A stretch of 64,000 bases of DNA from Candidozyma auris. Its lineage: Eukaryota > Ascomycota > Pichiomycetes > Serinales > Metschnikowiaceae. Positions 49,413 through 59,096 of the stretch are shown here, piece after piece. A program made the position numbers and the translations under genes. Numbering within the stretch: the first letter of the stretch is position 1; each line of letters starts with the position of its first letter. A model generated the notes under the pieces. That model did no database searches, was not told the origin of the DNA, and was given only the letters and a program-made list of their open reading frames with translations. The stretch is from the NCBI RefSeq assembly GCF_003013715.1, contig NC_072812.1, positions 2,604,001-2,668,000 of the forward strand, read 5' to 3'.

Positions 49413-52400
49413 TTAGTCAGGATCAAAAGCATCGACATCATCGTTGAAGTCTTCGATGTCATCCTCAAAAAAATCGTCTTCAAAAACTTGAAGGTCAGGT
49501 CGAAAGATCTGCGGCCTTCTACTATCAAACAATGACCTTGTCGCAAACCCAAATAGCCCCTGGTTAAGCCAAAGCTTATTGAGATGCAAGTATCGGGCTT
49601 GACTTAACGTAGCTTTACCTGGGACGCCCCTCTTCTTCACTTCACCATGCGCTGTCAAATAGGGAGCTGGAATCATAACCTCAATAGAAGCGGACGCAAC
49701 TTGAACAAGAACTTTCAAGTTATTCTTGTCAGGAACAAAGTACACAGGCATTACTCCACATTCTAAAGGATGAAGGAGGAGGCGTTTGTGACTGAGATAG
49801 GCGCCACATGTGAGGCAGACTGAGTCGGGTTGAGGCCTCTTTTTCTTATATACGGGATCAACAAGACAAGAATTGTAATCATGTGGCATCTCGAGCAAAG
49901 AAATCCTTCCAGGAAAGTCAATAAGAGTTCTCAGCTTTGACTTGTCTTCTTCATATTTGGTGGCATCATAGTGTTGAAATATATCTAACGTGTGATTTTG
50001 ATCCGAACCGCCATACATTATGCTTTTAATAACTTCGATAGGGCTTCCGATGTCGAAAAACTTACAGAGGGTATCAAGCAGTTCAACGCTCCCTGATCCT
50101 TGTAACTTCAGCTTCAAGTCCCGAATTTCAGCAGATGAGACGTACGCTAAGTCTTCTAATTGTTGACTACTCAAGATATCCCACATCAAAGCACATTGTC
50201 TCAAATAGGTCAACGAGATTCGTTGTAATGCTTTCAATACGAAGGCGAGCACAGACATCAAGTCTGCATCTGTTTTTTCAAAGGGTAGCCAAATATTTTT
50301 TAGAAAACTTCTCACATATGATAAAAGGAGGTTGTATTCCAGCTGCAGTATTCGAGAAGTGTCATGATGCTTCATGGCGGAGGGATATCGGCTTTTAATG
50401 CCATCAACCAATTCAAAAGTCAGAGTTGCGAGTAAGTTGTGATATCCCCATTTAATGCAATCGATGGGATGATCTTTGCCATAGAGAAGCTTGATTATGA
50501 CCTGTGAGAATAGAGAGTTCTCATTATTCAAGTCGGGCATGCGTGCAACAACGTTGGGATCCTGAATTGGTAGATTTGTCGCAAACGCAGATAAGTAGCA
50601 GCGTAATTGGAACAATGACAAAAGCGTTGTCTTTGCTTGTGGCGATACATCATCTAGAAAATTTGAATAGGCCGCATCACCATTGATTCGACTCGCAATT
50701 TCGTTTGCACGAATCGTATCTGCTATGAGACGAGAGATCATAATTTTCTGCAGACTGAGATTTTCAGCTCTCCGATCATCATTCGGAAGAGATCTCATAA
50801 CTGCCTGGTATATTTGATGAGACATTTTTTTGAGAGGAGTAGCATCTTCAGCCCAGTAAGTTTCACCAATAAGATGCTTTGAAAGCAACAAAGAATTGAC
50901 TTCACATACAGCAGGCTCAGCAACCTTGAGATCCATTGTGCTGTCGCTCCAGTAGTCGAGCATTCGGGAAACCAGTGGTGGAGTGAAGCTAGGTATAAAT
51001 GTGTCATGCAAGTTGTGACAAAGTGGACATGGAACGTACTGCAAGCTATGTTGCTGACGAAGATAGCACTTGTAATGTATACCATGACAACATGATGTGG
51101 CGACAGGCGCAGAGATTTTTGAAGCCAAACCCCGTTCCCTCATTTGCTTGTACGGATAACCTACGGAATAAACTTGCTCTTTGTTTCTTGATAGGTGTGT
51201 ACCGTAATCTTCGAATGCAAGCTGGTTGTAAACGTCATGGAAAGGCGGTACCTTCCAAAAGGTAGAACTCAGGGATTTGCAAAGAAGAATACCGAAAAGT
51301 TGAACCGAACATTCCTGTTCCCCACAAATGACGCAACAGCGTCTCGCGGCACGCTTTGGCGGCTCGTCTGAGATAGTCTCTGCAAACGATGACCCATGGC
51401 GAGCCGAAAAATCTTTCTGCTGTTTCGCAAGTTTCTTGAATACTTTGTTCTTTCTTTTTTCCGCAGTTGTCTTTCTTTTCTCAGCTTCGTGAGATGCAGA
51501 GCCTATCTTTCGCTTTTTGTACAGCTGAATGTGTTCCTCACCAAAGCAATCAAGAAGTGATTTCATAACACGAGGATCTAATTCAATAAACCTCATAAGC
51601 AAATGATCTGCTTTACGAACAACAGATGATGACATCGAGGACTCCACGACGTTGAGGAGTAGATCACACACAGGGATGCTAATGAATGCTTCAAGTAATC
51701 TAATGTTCTCTGCATCTCGTTCTATATCAATTAGCACAGCGTGAACCAAGTGCAACAATTTCAGAATAAAGATCTCCTGCTCAGATTCAACGGATTCACG
51801 AAGAAGTTTGTATACCAACTTTGCGAAGAAAAAGCTAGAATAAAATCGAAGTAGACCGTCGTTAAGAAAAGAATCCTCTGCATACATAATCTGTGGTGAT
51901 AACACAATCTCATCTTCGCTTATGTTGCTCAGACGAGATAAATTTTTCAACAACGAACAAGATACTGCCTCATACTTGCTACTTTCCAAAAAAATACTCA
52001 TGGGATCCAACTGATCATAGTAGTTTGCCTTGAGTCTGTACATTCCCGAGTCAGTGAGGCCAGAGGGTTTTTGTAAAGTGGCACACGTACGCAACAGCTC
52101 TTCAAATGCTGGTATATCAGAATAATCCTCATCTAAATCAGAGACCAACTCAGAAAATGACTTTGGACTTTCACATAGGGAATAGCATAGTCTCTTAATA
52201 CGTTCTTGCGATGACTTGTTGTTAGTTGTGAATGAAAAAGAGGAGCGGTTGGTGAAAATATGATACAATGTTGTCACCATCTCCTCACAAATGTAGTAAA
52301 AGCGGTCCTCATATATCGTCTCCTGAGATGGTACTTTACCGTAGAACCAATCTTGAATTTCCCATCGTTTCAAGAAGAGCTCAAACATCAGATTTAATTC

Positions 52401-54776
52401 ATGAAATGCGAAACCAATTTGTAAGTTATGGAGATCTCGCAAATAGGTAACCTCACCCAATGGTAAAACACCTGCAGAAGGTATAAAGTGCATATTTTTA
52501 AAGTATGACATCTCCCTCATGGAAATCAACGTATAGTATGATGCCTCTCGAGACACAGAGGCTCCGTTTCGTATCCAGAACCCAACTCTTATCTGTGCAG
52601 CTAACACAATGCTTCTTAGAGAGATTTCCGTGATATATTTGAAGCTTCGCTCTCGTCCCTCAAAGACTTGCCTTAATTCGGATGAAGAACAATGCTGAAT
52701 CAAGTACGATACAAAGGAATTGATTGGATTGATGAACGAAACTGGCCGAGAACTCACCAAGTAGCTTTCCACAAATGTTTTATCACTTTCAAATGTTTTT
52801 TCATGAGACCAGATGAGATGCAACGTTGCTTTCAAGATGGTAGCTGCACTTTTCGAATTCTCCGGGAAGAGGTTTGTGAAACAACGAACAATATAATATA
52901 TCGGAATTGCTTTCTGGAGAAATAATAGAGCATCGTTAAGCAGCTCATGAGTGACATGGTCGCCCAATTTTCGTACTATAGTAGATGAACCTTGATAAAA
53001 TTTCATCAACGTGATCAATAGGTAAACTTCCTGAAGGCTCGGAAAGGAGTCGGATAAAGTAGAGAACTGAACTTTACTCAATATATGTGTGAGATCATTG
53101 AGAGCCGAAAAGATGGCTCTTTGAATTGCACTCCTATCTCGCTTTCCTCGAGCTTCAAGAGCTCTCTCATCATAATTGATAACCTGAGTCGATTCGTTGA
53201 ATGTGCTTGAATACCTCTCAATTAGCCAGCAAAGAGGTGCCAATATCCTAGTGAGGCTGCCAGAATTTAGGATTCTTACATTAGTTTTCGGACAGGTGAA
53301 TAGCTGCACACGGATATGATCCATGCACGCGAGATTATCTTCTCTGTCCGAAAGCGCAGAGGTTATTAAAAGGTGGGGGTATAATTTCAAGTATTGCTCT
53401 GCGAAAAGCATCTTCAATTCACGATCACCACCTAGCAAAGTTAATATGATTCTTCTTAGGAGCCGCCTGGTCGAAAGTGGCAAACGTATCTCGAATAGCA
53501 TCAAGTATTGAAGGATTGAATCAGGCGTTTTCATGGCCAGCGGTTTCAAAAAAGTGAGGACTGAAGAGTCGAAAGAATAGGCTTCTAGATCGTTAAAAGC
53601 TGTTGGCGATAGATCCTCGCGTTCTCCGTCCACGATAAGTCCGCACTCAAAAAAATTTTGTTTCAAATTGCCGGTGTACCCTTTGAAAGCTTCAGAGGAC
53701 AAGCTTTTAGAGAAGATAAAATTAGATGCTAGAAGGACATTTGATAGTTGACGTTTGCACTCGTCACGAAATGCACTATTGCCCGAGAAAGATGTGACAG
53801 CGCAGACCCAACTAAAAGCCGCCGCAACAATCATCTCACGAACATAATCACGCTTGGACATGATGGTACAGATTAAACCATCCCTTTCAGCAGCTCTTTG
53901 TGATGGAATCAAGGAAGTGGGTTCAATTGCCTCCTTAAGGACAGCTCTACCAGAAGAGCTTATAAGTCTGGCCAAATTCTCAGCAGTTTCGTATGAAACA
54001 GAAGTAGCGGCATTAATTGCTCGTCTTGCCTCGTCATAGTTGTGATATTCATCGTTCCATAAAACTAGATACCATGACGACCCAGTATTCTCATCCAGGA
54101 CACCATATTCATGGACTGGCAAGGAGCTAAAGTCTGATAATTGTCTAGTACTCATGAACGAGTCATTATCGAGGATGCGATGAATGAAGGGTAAGGTACT
54201 GATGGAAAAGTTTGTTACGTCCAATGCATACTTGAAAATGCACTTTACCACCTGAGATATCGCCTCAGTGAAGGCTGAATCTATAGTCAATGTTTTTCGA
54301 CAAGCACAGCGAAGATTTCGAACGAAAGCCGTTGGATCTCCGCAATCACACATTCCCTCGTTATTTGCGCTGGAATAGTAGAATGATATATTATGATCCA
54401 AATGATCATCCTCATTAAAGCAATGTGCACATAACACACACGTTTCATCATAACCACATTCCTCACACCTATAGATGGGATCACCTTCCTTGAATGTGTA
54501 GCCACAAATCTGATCTTTTGGGTGACTGTAATCCGTGGCTTTGACATTACTGTAGAAGGGTTTCCCTTCAGTGTTCCCGTTAACTACCCACTTATAGTCT
54601 CTCAAGTCCGCAATTTGATTCTCTCCAATACCTTCGAAGAGTTCATGAAGATATTTTCCCTCGCAGGTGACAGTCCAGTAGAAAGCTTTATAAACATTCC
54701 GTTTGATGACTTGGTAATCTCGATATGATAGTTCGCGAGGAAATTCTATGAGGTATCTTTTTAAATCATCAATCAT
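49413..54776 (-). CDS. UBR1: Ubr1 N-recognin E3 ubiquitin ligase
   Basis: The product is 1787 aa (S. cerevisiae 1950). Ubr1 recognises N-degrons and, with Rad6, ubiquitylates them for the proteasome. The UBR box at about 85-150 has EGDPIYRCEECGYDETCVLC and CDCGDPTAF for basic type-1 N-termini. The ClpS-like type-2 site is intact: LVLWNDEYHNYDEARRAI near residue 245, then SSGRAVLK. A basic helix precedes the RING (CCVICGE, CCHGIHYKCY, CPLCH); the protein ends in an acidic tail. I start at the first ATG, 54776 (MIDDLKRYLIEFP); 33 codons upstream lack an ATG. Confidence 0.9.
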   Translation of the reverse strand: MIDDLKRYLIEFPRELSYRDYQVIKRNVYKAFYWTVTCEGKYLHELFEGIGENQIADLRDYKWVVNGNTEGKPFYSNVKATDYSHPKDQICGYTFKEGDPIYRCEECGYDETCVLCAHCFNEDDHLDHNISFYYSSANNEGMCDCGDPTAFVRNLRCACRKTLTIDSAFTEAISQVVKCIFKYALDVTNFSISTLPFIHRILDNDSFMSTRQLSDFSSLPVHEYGVLDENTGSSWYLVLWNDEYHNYDEARRAINAATSVSYETAENLARLISSSGRAVLKEAIEPTSLIPSQRAAERDGLICTIMSKRDYVREMIVAAAFSWVCAVTSFSGNSAFRDECKRQLSNVLLASNFIFSKSLSSEAFKGYTGNLKQNFFECGLIVDGEREDLSPTAFNDLEAYSFDSSVLTFLKPLAMKTPDSILQYLMLFEIRLPLSTRRLLRRIILTLLGGDRELKMLFAEQYLKLYPHLLITSALSDREDNLACMDHIRVQLFTCPKTNVRILNSGSLTRILAPLCWLIERYSSTFNESTQVINYDERALEARGKRDRSAIQRAIFSALNDLTHILSKVQFSTLSDSFPSLQEVYLLITLMKFYQGSSTIVRKLGDHVTHELLNDALLFLQKAIPIYYIVRCFTNLFPENSKSAATILKATLHLIWSHEKTFESDKTFVESYLVSSRPVSFINPINSFVSYLIQHCSSSELRQVFEGRERSFKYITEISLRSIVLAAQIRVGFWIRNGASVSREASYYTLISMREMSYFKNMHFIPSAGVLPLGEVTYLRDLHNLQIGFAFHELNLMFELFLKRWEIQDWFYGKVPSQETIYEDRFYYICEEMVTTLYHIFTNRSSFSFTTNNKSSQERIKRLCYSLCESPKSFSELVSDLDEDYSDIPAFEELLRTCATLQKPSGLTDSGMYRLKANYYDQLDPMSIFLESSKYEAVSCSLLKNLSRLSNISEDEIVLSPQIMYAEDSFLNDGLLRFYSSFFFAKLVYKLLRESVESEQEIFILKLLHLVHAVLIDIERDAENIRLLEAFISIPVCDLLLNVVESSMSSSVVRKADHLLMRFIELDPRVMKSLLDCFGEEHIQLYKKRKIGSASHEAEKRKTTAEKRKNKVFKKLAKQQKDFSARHGSSFAETISDEPPKRAARRCCVICGEQECSVQLFGILLCKSLSSTFWKVPPFHDVYNQLAFEDYGTHLSRNKEQVYSVGYPYKQMRERGLASKISAPVATSCCHGIHYKCYLRQQHSLQYVPCPLCHNLHDTFIPSFTPPLVSRMLDYWSDSTMDLKVAEPAVCEVNSLLLSKHLIGETYWAEDATPLKKMSHQIYQAVMRSLPNDDRRAENLSLQKIMISRLIADTIRANEIASRINGDAAYSNFLDDVSPQAKTTLLSLFQLRCYLSAFATNLPIQDPNVVARMPDLNNENSLFSQVIIKLLYGKDHPIDCIKWGYHNLLATLTFELVDGIKSRYPSAMKHHDTSRILQLEYNLLLSYVRSFLKNIWLPFEKTDADLMSVLAFVLKALQRISLTYLRQCALMWDILSSQQLEDLAYVSSAEIRDLKLKLQGSGSVELLDTLCKFFDIGSPIEVIKSIMYGGSDQNHTLDIFQHYDATKYEEDKSKLRTLIDFPGRISLLEMPHDYNSCLVDPVYKKKRPQPDSVCLTCGAYLSHKRLLLHPLECGVMPVYFVPDKNNLKVLVQVASASIEVMIPAPYLTAHGEVKKRGVPGKATLSQARYLHLNKLWLNQGLFGFATRSLFDSRRPQIFRPDLQVFEDDFFEDDIEDFNDDVDAFDPD

Positions 54777-55139
54777 ATTAGCTTCCAATTTCGTAATGGA
54801 GAATGGACATGCGTCTGCAAGCAATCGTGTATCACGATCTCGATGACGGTTACTGCGAATAGTGTACACACACAATGACGAATAGCGGTCAACTCGCTCG
54901 AGCTCAAAGCCTTCCTCTCTCGCACATCTACGTAGCTTTATATCTATTGACTCATATATATATTAAAGTTTATATCATAAAAAATATTTGTTTTTGTGGT
55001 TCTTACTTGAATGTGGGAACGGAGAAATTCGATATACAGCTCAGATTTCAATGGCAGACAATACCGAGGATGTACGGAGTTTTTTTACTACCCTCAAAAA
55101 ATTCACTTCCGGTCTCAATATTGTTAGCACAAGTTGTAG
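54777..55139. promoter_or_regulatory. divergent UBR1/TYS1 promoter region
   Basis: 363 bp between start codons, AT-rich in the middle (about 54952-54995). No further gene. Confidence 0.55.
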
Positions 55140-56330
55140 ATGAACGCCGACGAAAAATTTGAGCTAATTACAAGAGGATTACAAGAGGTTTTGAACCCCC
55201 AAATCATAAAAGATGTCTTGGAGAAAGAAGAAAGGCCTCTCAAGGTGTACTGGGGAACTGCCCCAACTGGAAAACCACATTGTGGCTATTTCGTGCCGAT
55301 GGTGAAATTGGCACATTTTTTGAAAGCTGGTTGCGAGGTTACTGTCCTTATCGCAGATTTGCATGCCTATTTGGATAATATGAAGGCACCTTTGGAGGTC
55401 GTTCAACACCGCTCCCGGTATTACGAATTTGTCGTAAAGGCCATCTTGAAGTCTCTCAATGTACCTATCGAGAAATTGAAGTTTGTTGTAGGTTCATCCT
55501 ATCAGTTAAATGGTGATTACACCATGGACATCTTCAAGTTATCAAATAAGATCTCTCAAAATGATGCCAAAAGAGCCGGAGCTGATGTTGTGAAGCAGGT
55601 TGCAAACCCATTGCTTTCGGGGTTGATTTATCCTTTGATGCAATCTCTTGATGAAGAATATTTGGGTGTAGACGCGCAATTTGGTGGTGTTGATCAAAGA
55701 AAGATCTTTGTTCTAGCCGAGGAAAATTTGAATGGGATTGGCTACAAAAAGAGAGCTCACTTGATGAATCCAATGGTACCTGGATTAGGTCAGGGTGGAA
55801 AAATGAGCGCTTCAGACCCAAACTCAAAAATTGATGTGATCGAAGATCCCAAGATTGTCAAAAAGAAAATCGGTGCTGCATTTTGCGCCCCTGGTGATGC
55901 CAATAATGGTTTGATAGCATTTATTGAGAATGTAATCCAACCAATTCACGAACTCAAGACTGAGGAGAGGGGCTCATTTAGTTTCTACATTGACAGGCCT
56001 GATAAGTATGGAGGGCCGATTAAGTTCGATAGCGTGAAGGAATTAAGAGATGCATTTGTCAATGGCAATCTATCACCGGTCGATTTGAAGGCCGGTGTCA
56101 CAGATAAAATCAATGAATTATTAGAACCGATCAGGACAGCATTCGAAGAAAGTAAGGAATTTCAAGCTGCTGCGGCTGATGGCTATCCTGTGGAGGTTAA
56201 AGAGAAAAAGGTCAAGAAAGTCAAGAACAAAGGTACACAGTATCCTGGAAAGGTTTCTGCAGCTTCTGAAAAGAATTCGCTGTCCGTTGATGGATTATCA
56301 GCTAAAGTTGGTTCAGTTGACCTTGAATAG
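55140..56330 (+). CDS. TYS1: Tys1, cytosolic tyrosyl-tRNA synthetase
   Basis: The product is 396 aa (S. cerevisiae 394). Class I synthetase charging tRNA-Tyr. The HIGH-type motif is PTGKPHCGYF (residues about 42-51) and the KMSKS-type loop is GGKMSASD (about 220). The Tyr pocket segment GGVDQRKIF is present, and a basic EKKVKKVKNKG precedes a short C-terminal tail, as in the yeast enzyme. ATG at 55140, divergent from UBR1. Confidence 0.98.
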   Translation: MNADEKFELITRGLQEVLNPQIIKDVLEKEERPLKVYWGTAPTGKPHCGYFVPMVKLAHFLKAGCEVTVLIADLHAYLDNMKAPLEVVQHRSRYYEFVVKAILKSLNVPIEKLKFVVGSSYQLNGDYTMDIFKLSNKISQNDAKRAGADVVKQVANPLLSGLIYPLMQSLDEEYLGVDAQFGGVDQRKIFVLAEENLNGIGYKKRAHLMNPMVPGLGQGGKMSASDPNSKIDVIEDPKIVKKKIGAAFCAPGDANNGLIAFIENVIQPIHELKTEERGSFSFYIDRPDKYGGPIKFDSVKELRDAFVNGNLSPVDLKAGVTDKINELLEPIRTAFEESKEFQAAAADGYPVEVKEKKVKKVKNKGTQYPGKVSAASEKNSLSVDGLSAKVGSVDLE

Positions 56331-56905
56331 CGCATTTTCTATAGAGTATTGATATATGTTCTTGTGATTGGCATAAAGCGCATTCTCCTACTCATTCTGA
56401 TCATTAGTGAAGGTATCGAATATCTGAAGTTATCTCAGCGTCGATTAACTGATTGAATTTGTGGATCAAATTTCCCTCTATGGTCATGGACACTAACCGT
56501 ATTTCCTCCACCCCACACCCATCTACGAAACCCCTCTCTGAAATAGTTATTCGTAGATACATTTTTTAAGAAGCAAAAGCATGGAAAACAATCGGTAATT
56601 CTATTATACTATTTTGTTTACTTTTTTTTTTTTTGTTTTGTTTTGACGTATCATTCTTCGTCAGTAATCATATCTCGCGAGTTTATCCGTCATCTCAAAT
56701 GCAATTCACGTCAAGTAATTTAAAGGGAGGACGCTTTCTACTTGAACGAAGGAGCACAGAGAGATATTCCAATCATTGTGATAGTAGGGAGATCATTTCC
56801 TGTATACAGTGCCTGATGTAGGGCCTGATGTAAGGCCAATCATAATTCGCATTATACTGCTTGACCAGAGCTAAATCATCGACTAACTTCCTAGACACTC
56901 ATAAG
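56331..56905. other. intergenic TYS1-QCR9
   Basis: 575 bp. A T-run lies at about 56623-56634 and a CCAAT box sits near QCR9. A 62-codon open frame at 56633-56821 has no recognisable content. Confidence 0.5.
56836..56840 (+). promoter_or_regulatory. CCAAT box, candidate HAP site of QCR9
   Basis: CCAAT in GGCCAATCA, 66 bp before the QCR9 ATG; the flanks match good Hap2/3/5 sites. Confidence 0.55.
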
Positions 56906-57214
56906 ATGGTATGTAAGCAAATGCCATTTACCCAGAATGCTCATGACAGTCTGCCAGTGTTAAGCTTCTTTTTTGATGTATGGCGACTCGCTGTGAAGTC
57001 TGGAGCCTGAATTTTACTAACCAATAAGTTTTCTGCATTGATCAAGAGAAACTCTCTTTACGTTGCAACCATATTCGGTGGGGCATTCGCTTTCCAGGCA
57101 TTCTTTGACTCTGCAATCACCAGATGGTACGAACAACACAATAAGGGTAAATTGTGGAAAGATGTGAAACCTCGCTTTCTTGAGGGTGGTGATGACGAGG
57201 ACGAAGAAGAATAA
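56906..57214 (+). CDS. QCR9: Qcr9, complex III subunit 9 (two exons)
   Basis: This small single-span subunit of the bc1 complex is not visible as an ORF because exon 1 is only the ATG (56906-56908) followed at once by GTATGT. Exon 2 is 57029-57214. The joined product is 62 aa (S. cerevisiae 66): MFSALIKRNSLYVATIFGG, then a membrane helix, ITRWYEQHNKGKLWKDVK and an acidic end (DDEDEEE). Nearly every segment matches Qcr9. The same initiator-only first exon occurs in S. cerevisiae. The gene converges with MPS3, with 79 bp between stops. Confidence 0.96.
56909..57028 (+). other. spliceosomal intron of QCR9 (120 nt)
   Basis: Donor GTATGT directly after the start codon, TACTAAC at 57015-57021, acceptor AAG ending at 57028. 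Phase 0. Confidence 0.95.
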
Positions 57215-57293
57215 ACAACAAATTCAGAATTAATTGAAGCTTCAAATCTAACATTAGAGAGTTATCACAAATATACATCTTTTATTCAATACA

Positions 57294-59096
57294 CTATGTA
57301 ATCTGATCGTTTCCTAATAATATATGTTGCAGGGTTGATTGACCTGAAAAGTCAAGGCGAGGCGCTTCGACTTCTGGTTCTTTACTGACTCCATTTTTTG
57401 AGTTTTGTCCACATACTTTCACGCAACAAACTTCGATTTCATCGTCTGTGGAACTAAATTCAAGATAGATATCCTTGACTGGTATGTTGAGATTAACGAA
57501 ATTTCGAGGAAGACTTATAATGTGCAAAGGCTTGCTTAGATTTAGCTGCGAAGAATGAACTTTCACAAACTTTGTCAAATAGGGATTGTTTGAGTGGTCG
57601 TTGTGTTCAATTAGCATATCCTCGTTTTCGGAAACTTCAAGAAGCTGCTTGATATACTGCTTTCTCTTAGGCTTCACAAACACAGAAAGAGTTGTATTTG
57701 TCTGCGCTTTCTTATCAGGAGGAAAACGCAACAACAAATGTGTCAAGAAGACAGGGTATGACAAACGTACCCCAATTGTACACATTACCGCCTCACACTG
57801 CCAACTCAAATCATTATCAGACAAAACGTTGTTAGCATTAAGCTGAAGTGTGTTGGGGTTCTTAATACCGTGTGAGTTGAAATAGTCGTATAATCCAAAT
57901 AAAAGCTTGCGATAGAAAGGTCTGGTTGTTTTCCAGCTTGGACTTGTCGTGGTCAAATAACCTAAAATCCGAGCGCCCAGCCTATAGTCAGCAAAATTTG
58001 ATTGAATCAAACCTTCCGATCTGTTTACACTTAAGGGAATTTCGCTGGGTAATGCATGTCTTTCTTCAAAATCTTTAAAGAGCGATCTTACTTCGTATAA
58101 GAGAAGGTCGTATGTTTGAGCAAATTGCGACGAAATTTGTTCATCCATTTGATTCTTCAAACAATTCCACGAAGACGCGGCTTCCAGACAATTTCTTGTA
58201 TTTGAGAGATAATCCTCATTTTTGTTTTGATCGTATTGTGTAGTTAGATTGCGTATGAAGTTGGCAAATTCAGAAGAGTACTGTATTTTCTGATCATTGA
58301 TAATAACCGGTACGTGGTATGGAAGTTGCTGAATGACTGAACTAGTGAGCTGTTCCTCAAACATTTTAAAAACTTCCGACATTTTGTGCTTATTCGATGA
58401 CTTGTTAAACAATAAATCCTGAAAAGTCTGGAGCTCATTTTGGTCCCTAGAAGCGATATTGTCTTCGTTCTGTAATGACGCAATCTTATTGACGAGTGTT
58501 TGAAACTTTTCGTTATCGGTGCTAAGTTGACCTTCAAGTTTCTCCAATCTTGAAATGAGTGGTTGAAGCAGATCAAATAAATGGTCTGTTGGGGTCAGAT
58601 TCATAAAAGCTGTGTTTTCCCTATTGTTGGCGGGCGTGACATTCGTGGATGCTGTTTGAGAAAAGAAGTCGACACTCCGTAGTATCTTCGACTTCCAGAT
58701 GAGAAAAAATGCAAACGCAAAGCCCATAACGAAGCTAGCGATCTTCAACATGGAATGTAAAGGTAGTCGAGTAAAATTTGTTTCACTATGCGGCAGTAGG
58801 AGACGTTTGAGTTTCAAGCGCTCCTGAATTTCGTGCTCTTCGTCTTCTACTTCTGTCTCATCTTCATCATCAAAAAACTTGTCCCTATCAGAGTAGAATT
58901 TTTCAAATGCTTCATTTAGCCTATCAAGTTTAGGTTGCTTCTGTTTTTTAGAAATTGGTGATTGCAAGATAGCATTTATACGATCATCGTAACTCTTCTG
59001 TTGCATTGGTCGCGCTGGTCCAATCGTACTATAGAGATGAATTGATGCGTCATCATCAGTATTATTCACGATGTCTGGTAAATTTTGAATGTTCAT
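57294..59096 (-). CDS. MPS3: Mps3 SUN-domain nuclear envelope protein
   Basis: The product is 600 aa (S. cerevisiae 682). Mps3 spans the inner nuclear membrane, is needed for spindle pole body duplication and tethers telomeres. An acidic nucleoplasmic N-terminus (DRDKFFDDEDETEVEDEE) is followed by one membrane helix (about 117-137, LKIASFVMGFAFAFFLIW), luminal coiled coil (about 175-330) and a C-terminal SUN domain (about 365-585; SNFADYR, then GARILGYLTTT). Codon 373, just before GARI, is CTG; Ser there would restore the usual SGA motif. ATG at 59096. Confidence 0.88.
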   Translation of the reverse strand: MNIQNLPDIVNNTDDDASIHLYSTIGPARPMQQKSYDDRINAILQSPISKKQKQPKLDRLNEAFEKFYSDRDKFFDDEDETEVEDEEHEIQERLKLKRLLLPHSETNFTRLPLHSMLKIASFVMGFAFAFFLIWKSKILRSVDFFSQTASTNVTPANNRENTAFMNLTPTDHLFDLLQPLISRLEKLEGQLSTDNEKFQTLVNKIASLQNEDNIASRDQNELQTFQDLLFNKSSNKHKMSEVFKMFEEQLTSSVIQQLPYHVPVIINDQKIQYSSEFANFIRNLTTQYDQNKNEDYLSNTRNCLEAASSWNCLKNQMDEQISSQFAQTYDLLLYEVRSLFKDFEERHALPSEIPLSVNRSEGLIQSNFADYRLGARILGYLTTTSPSWKTTRPFYRKLLFGLYDYFNSHGIKNPNTLQLNANNVLSDNDLSWQCEAVMCTIGVRLSYPVFLTHLLLRFPPDKKAQTNTTLSVFVKPKRKQYIKQLLEVSENEDMLIEHNDHSNNPYLTKFVKVHSSQLNLSKPLHIISLPRNFVNLNIPVKDIYLEFSSTDDEIEVCCVKVCGQNSKNGVSKEPEVEAPRLDFSGQSTLQHILLGNDQIT

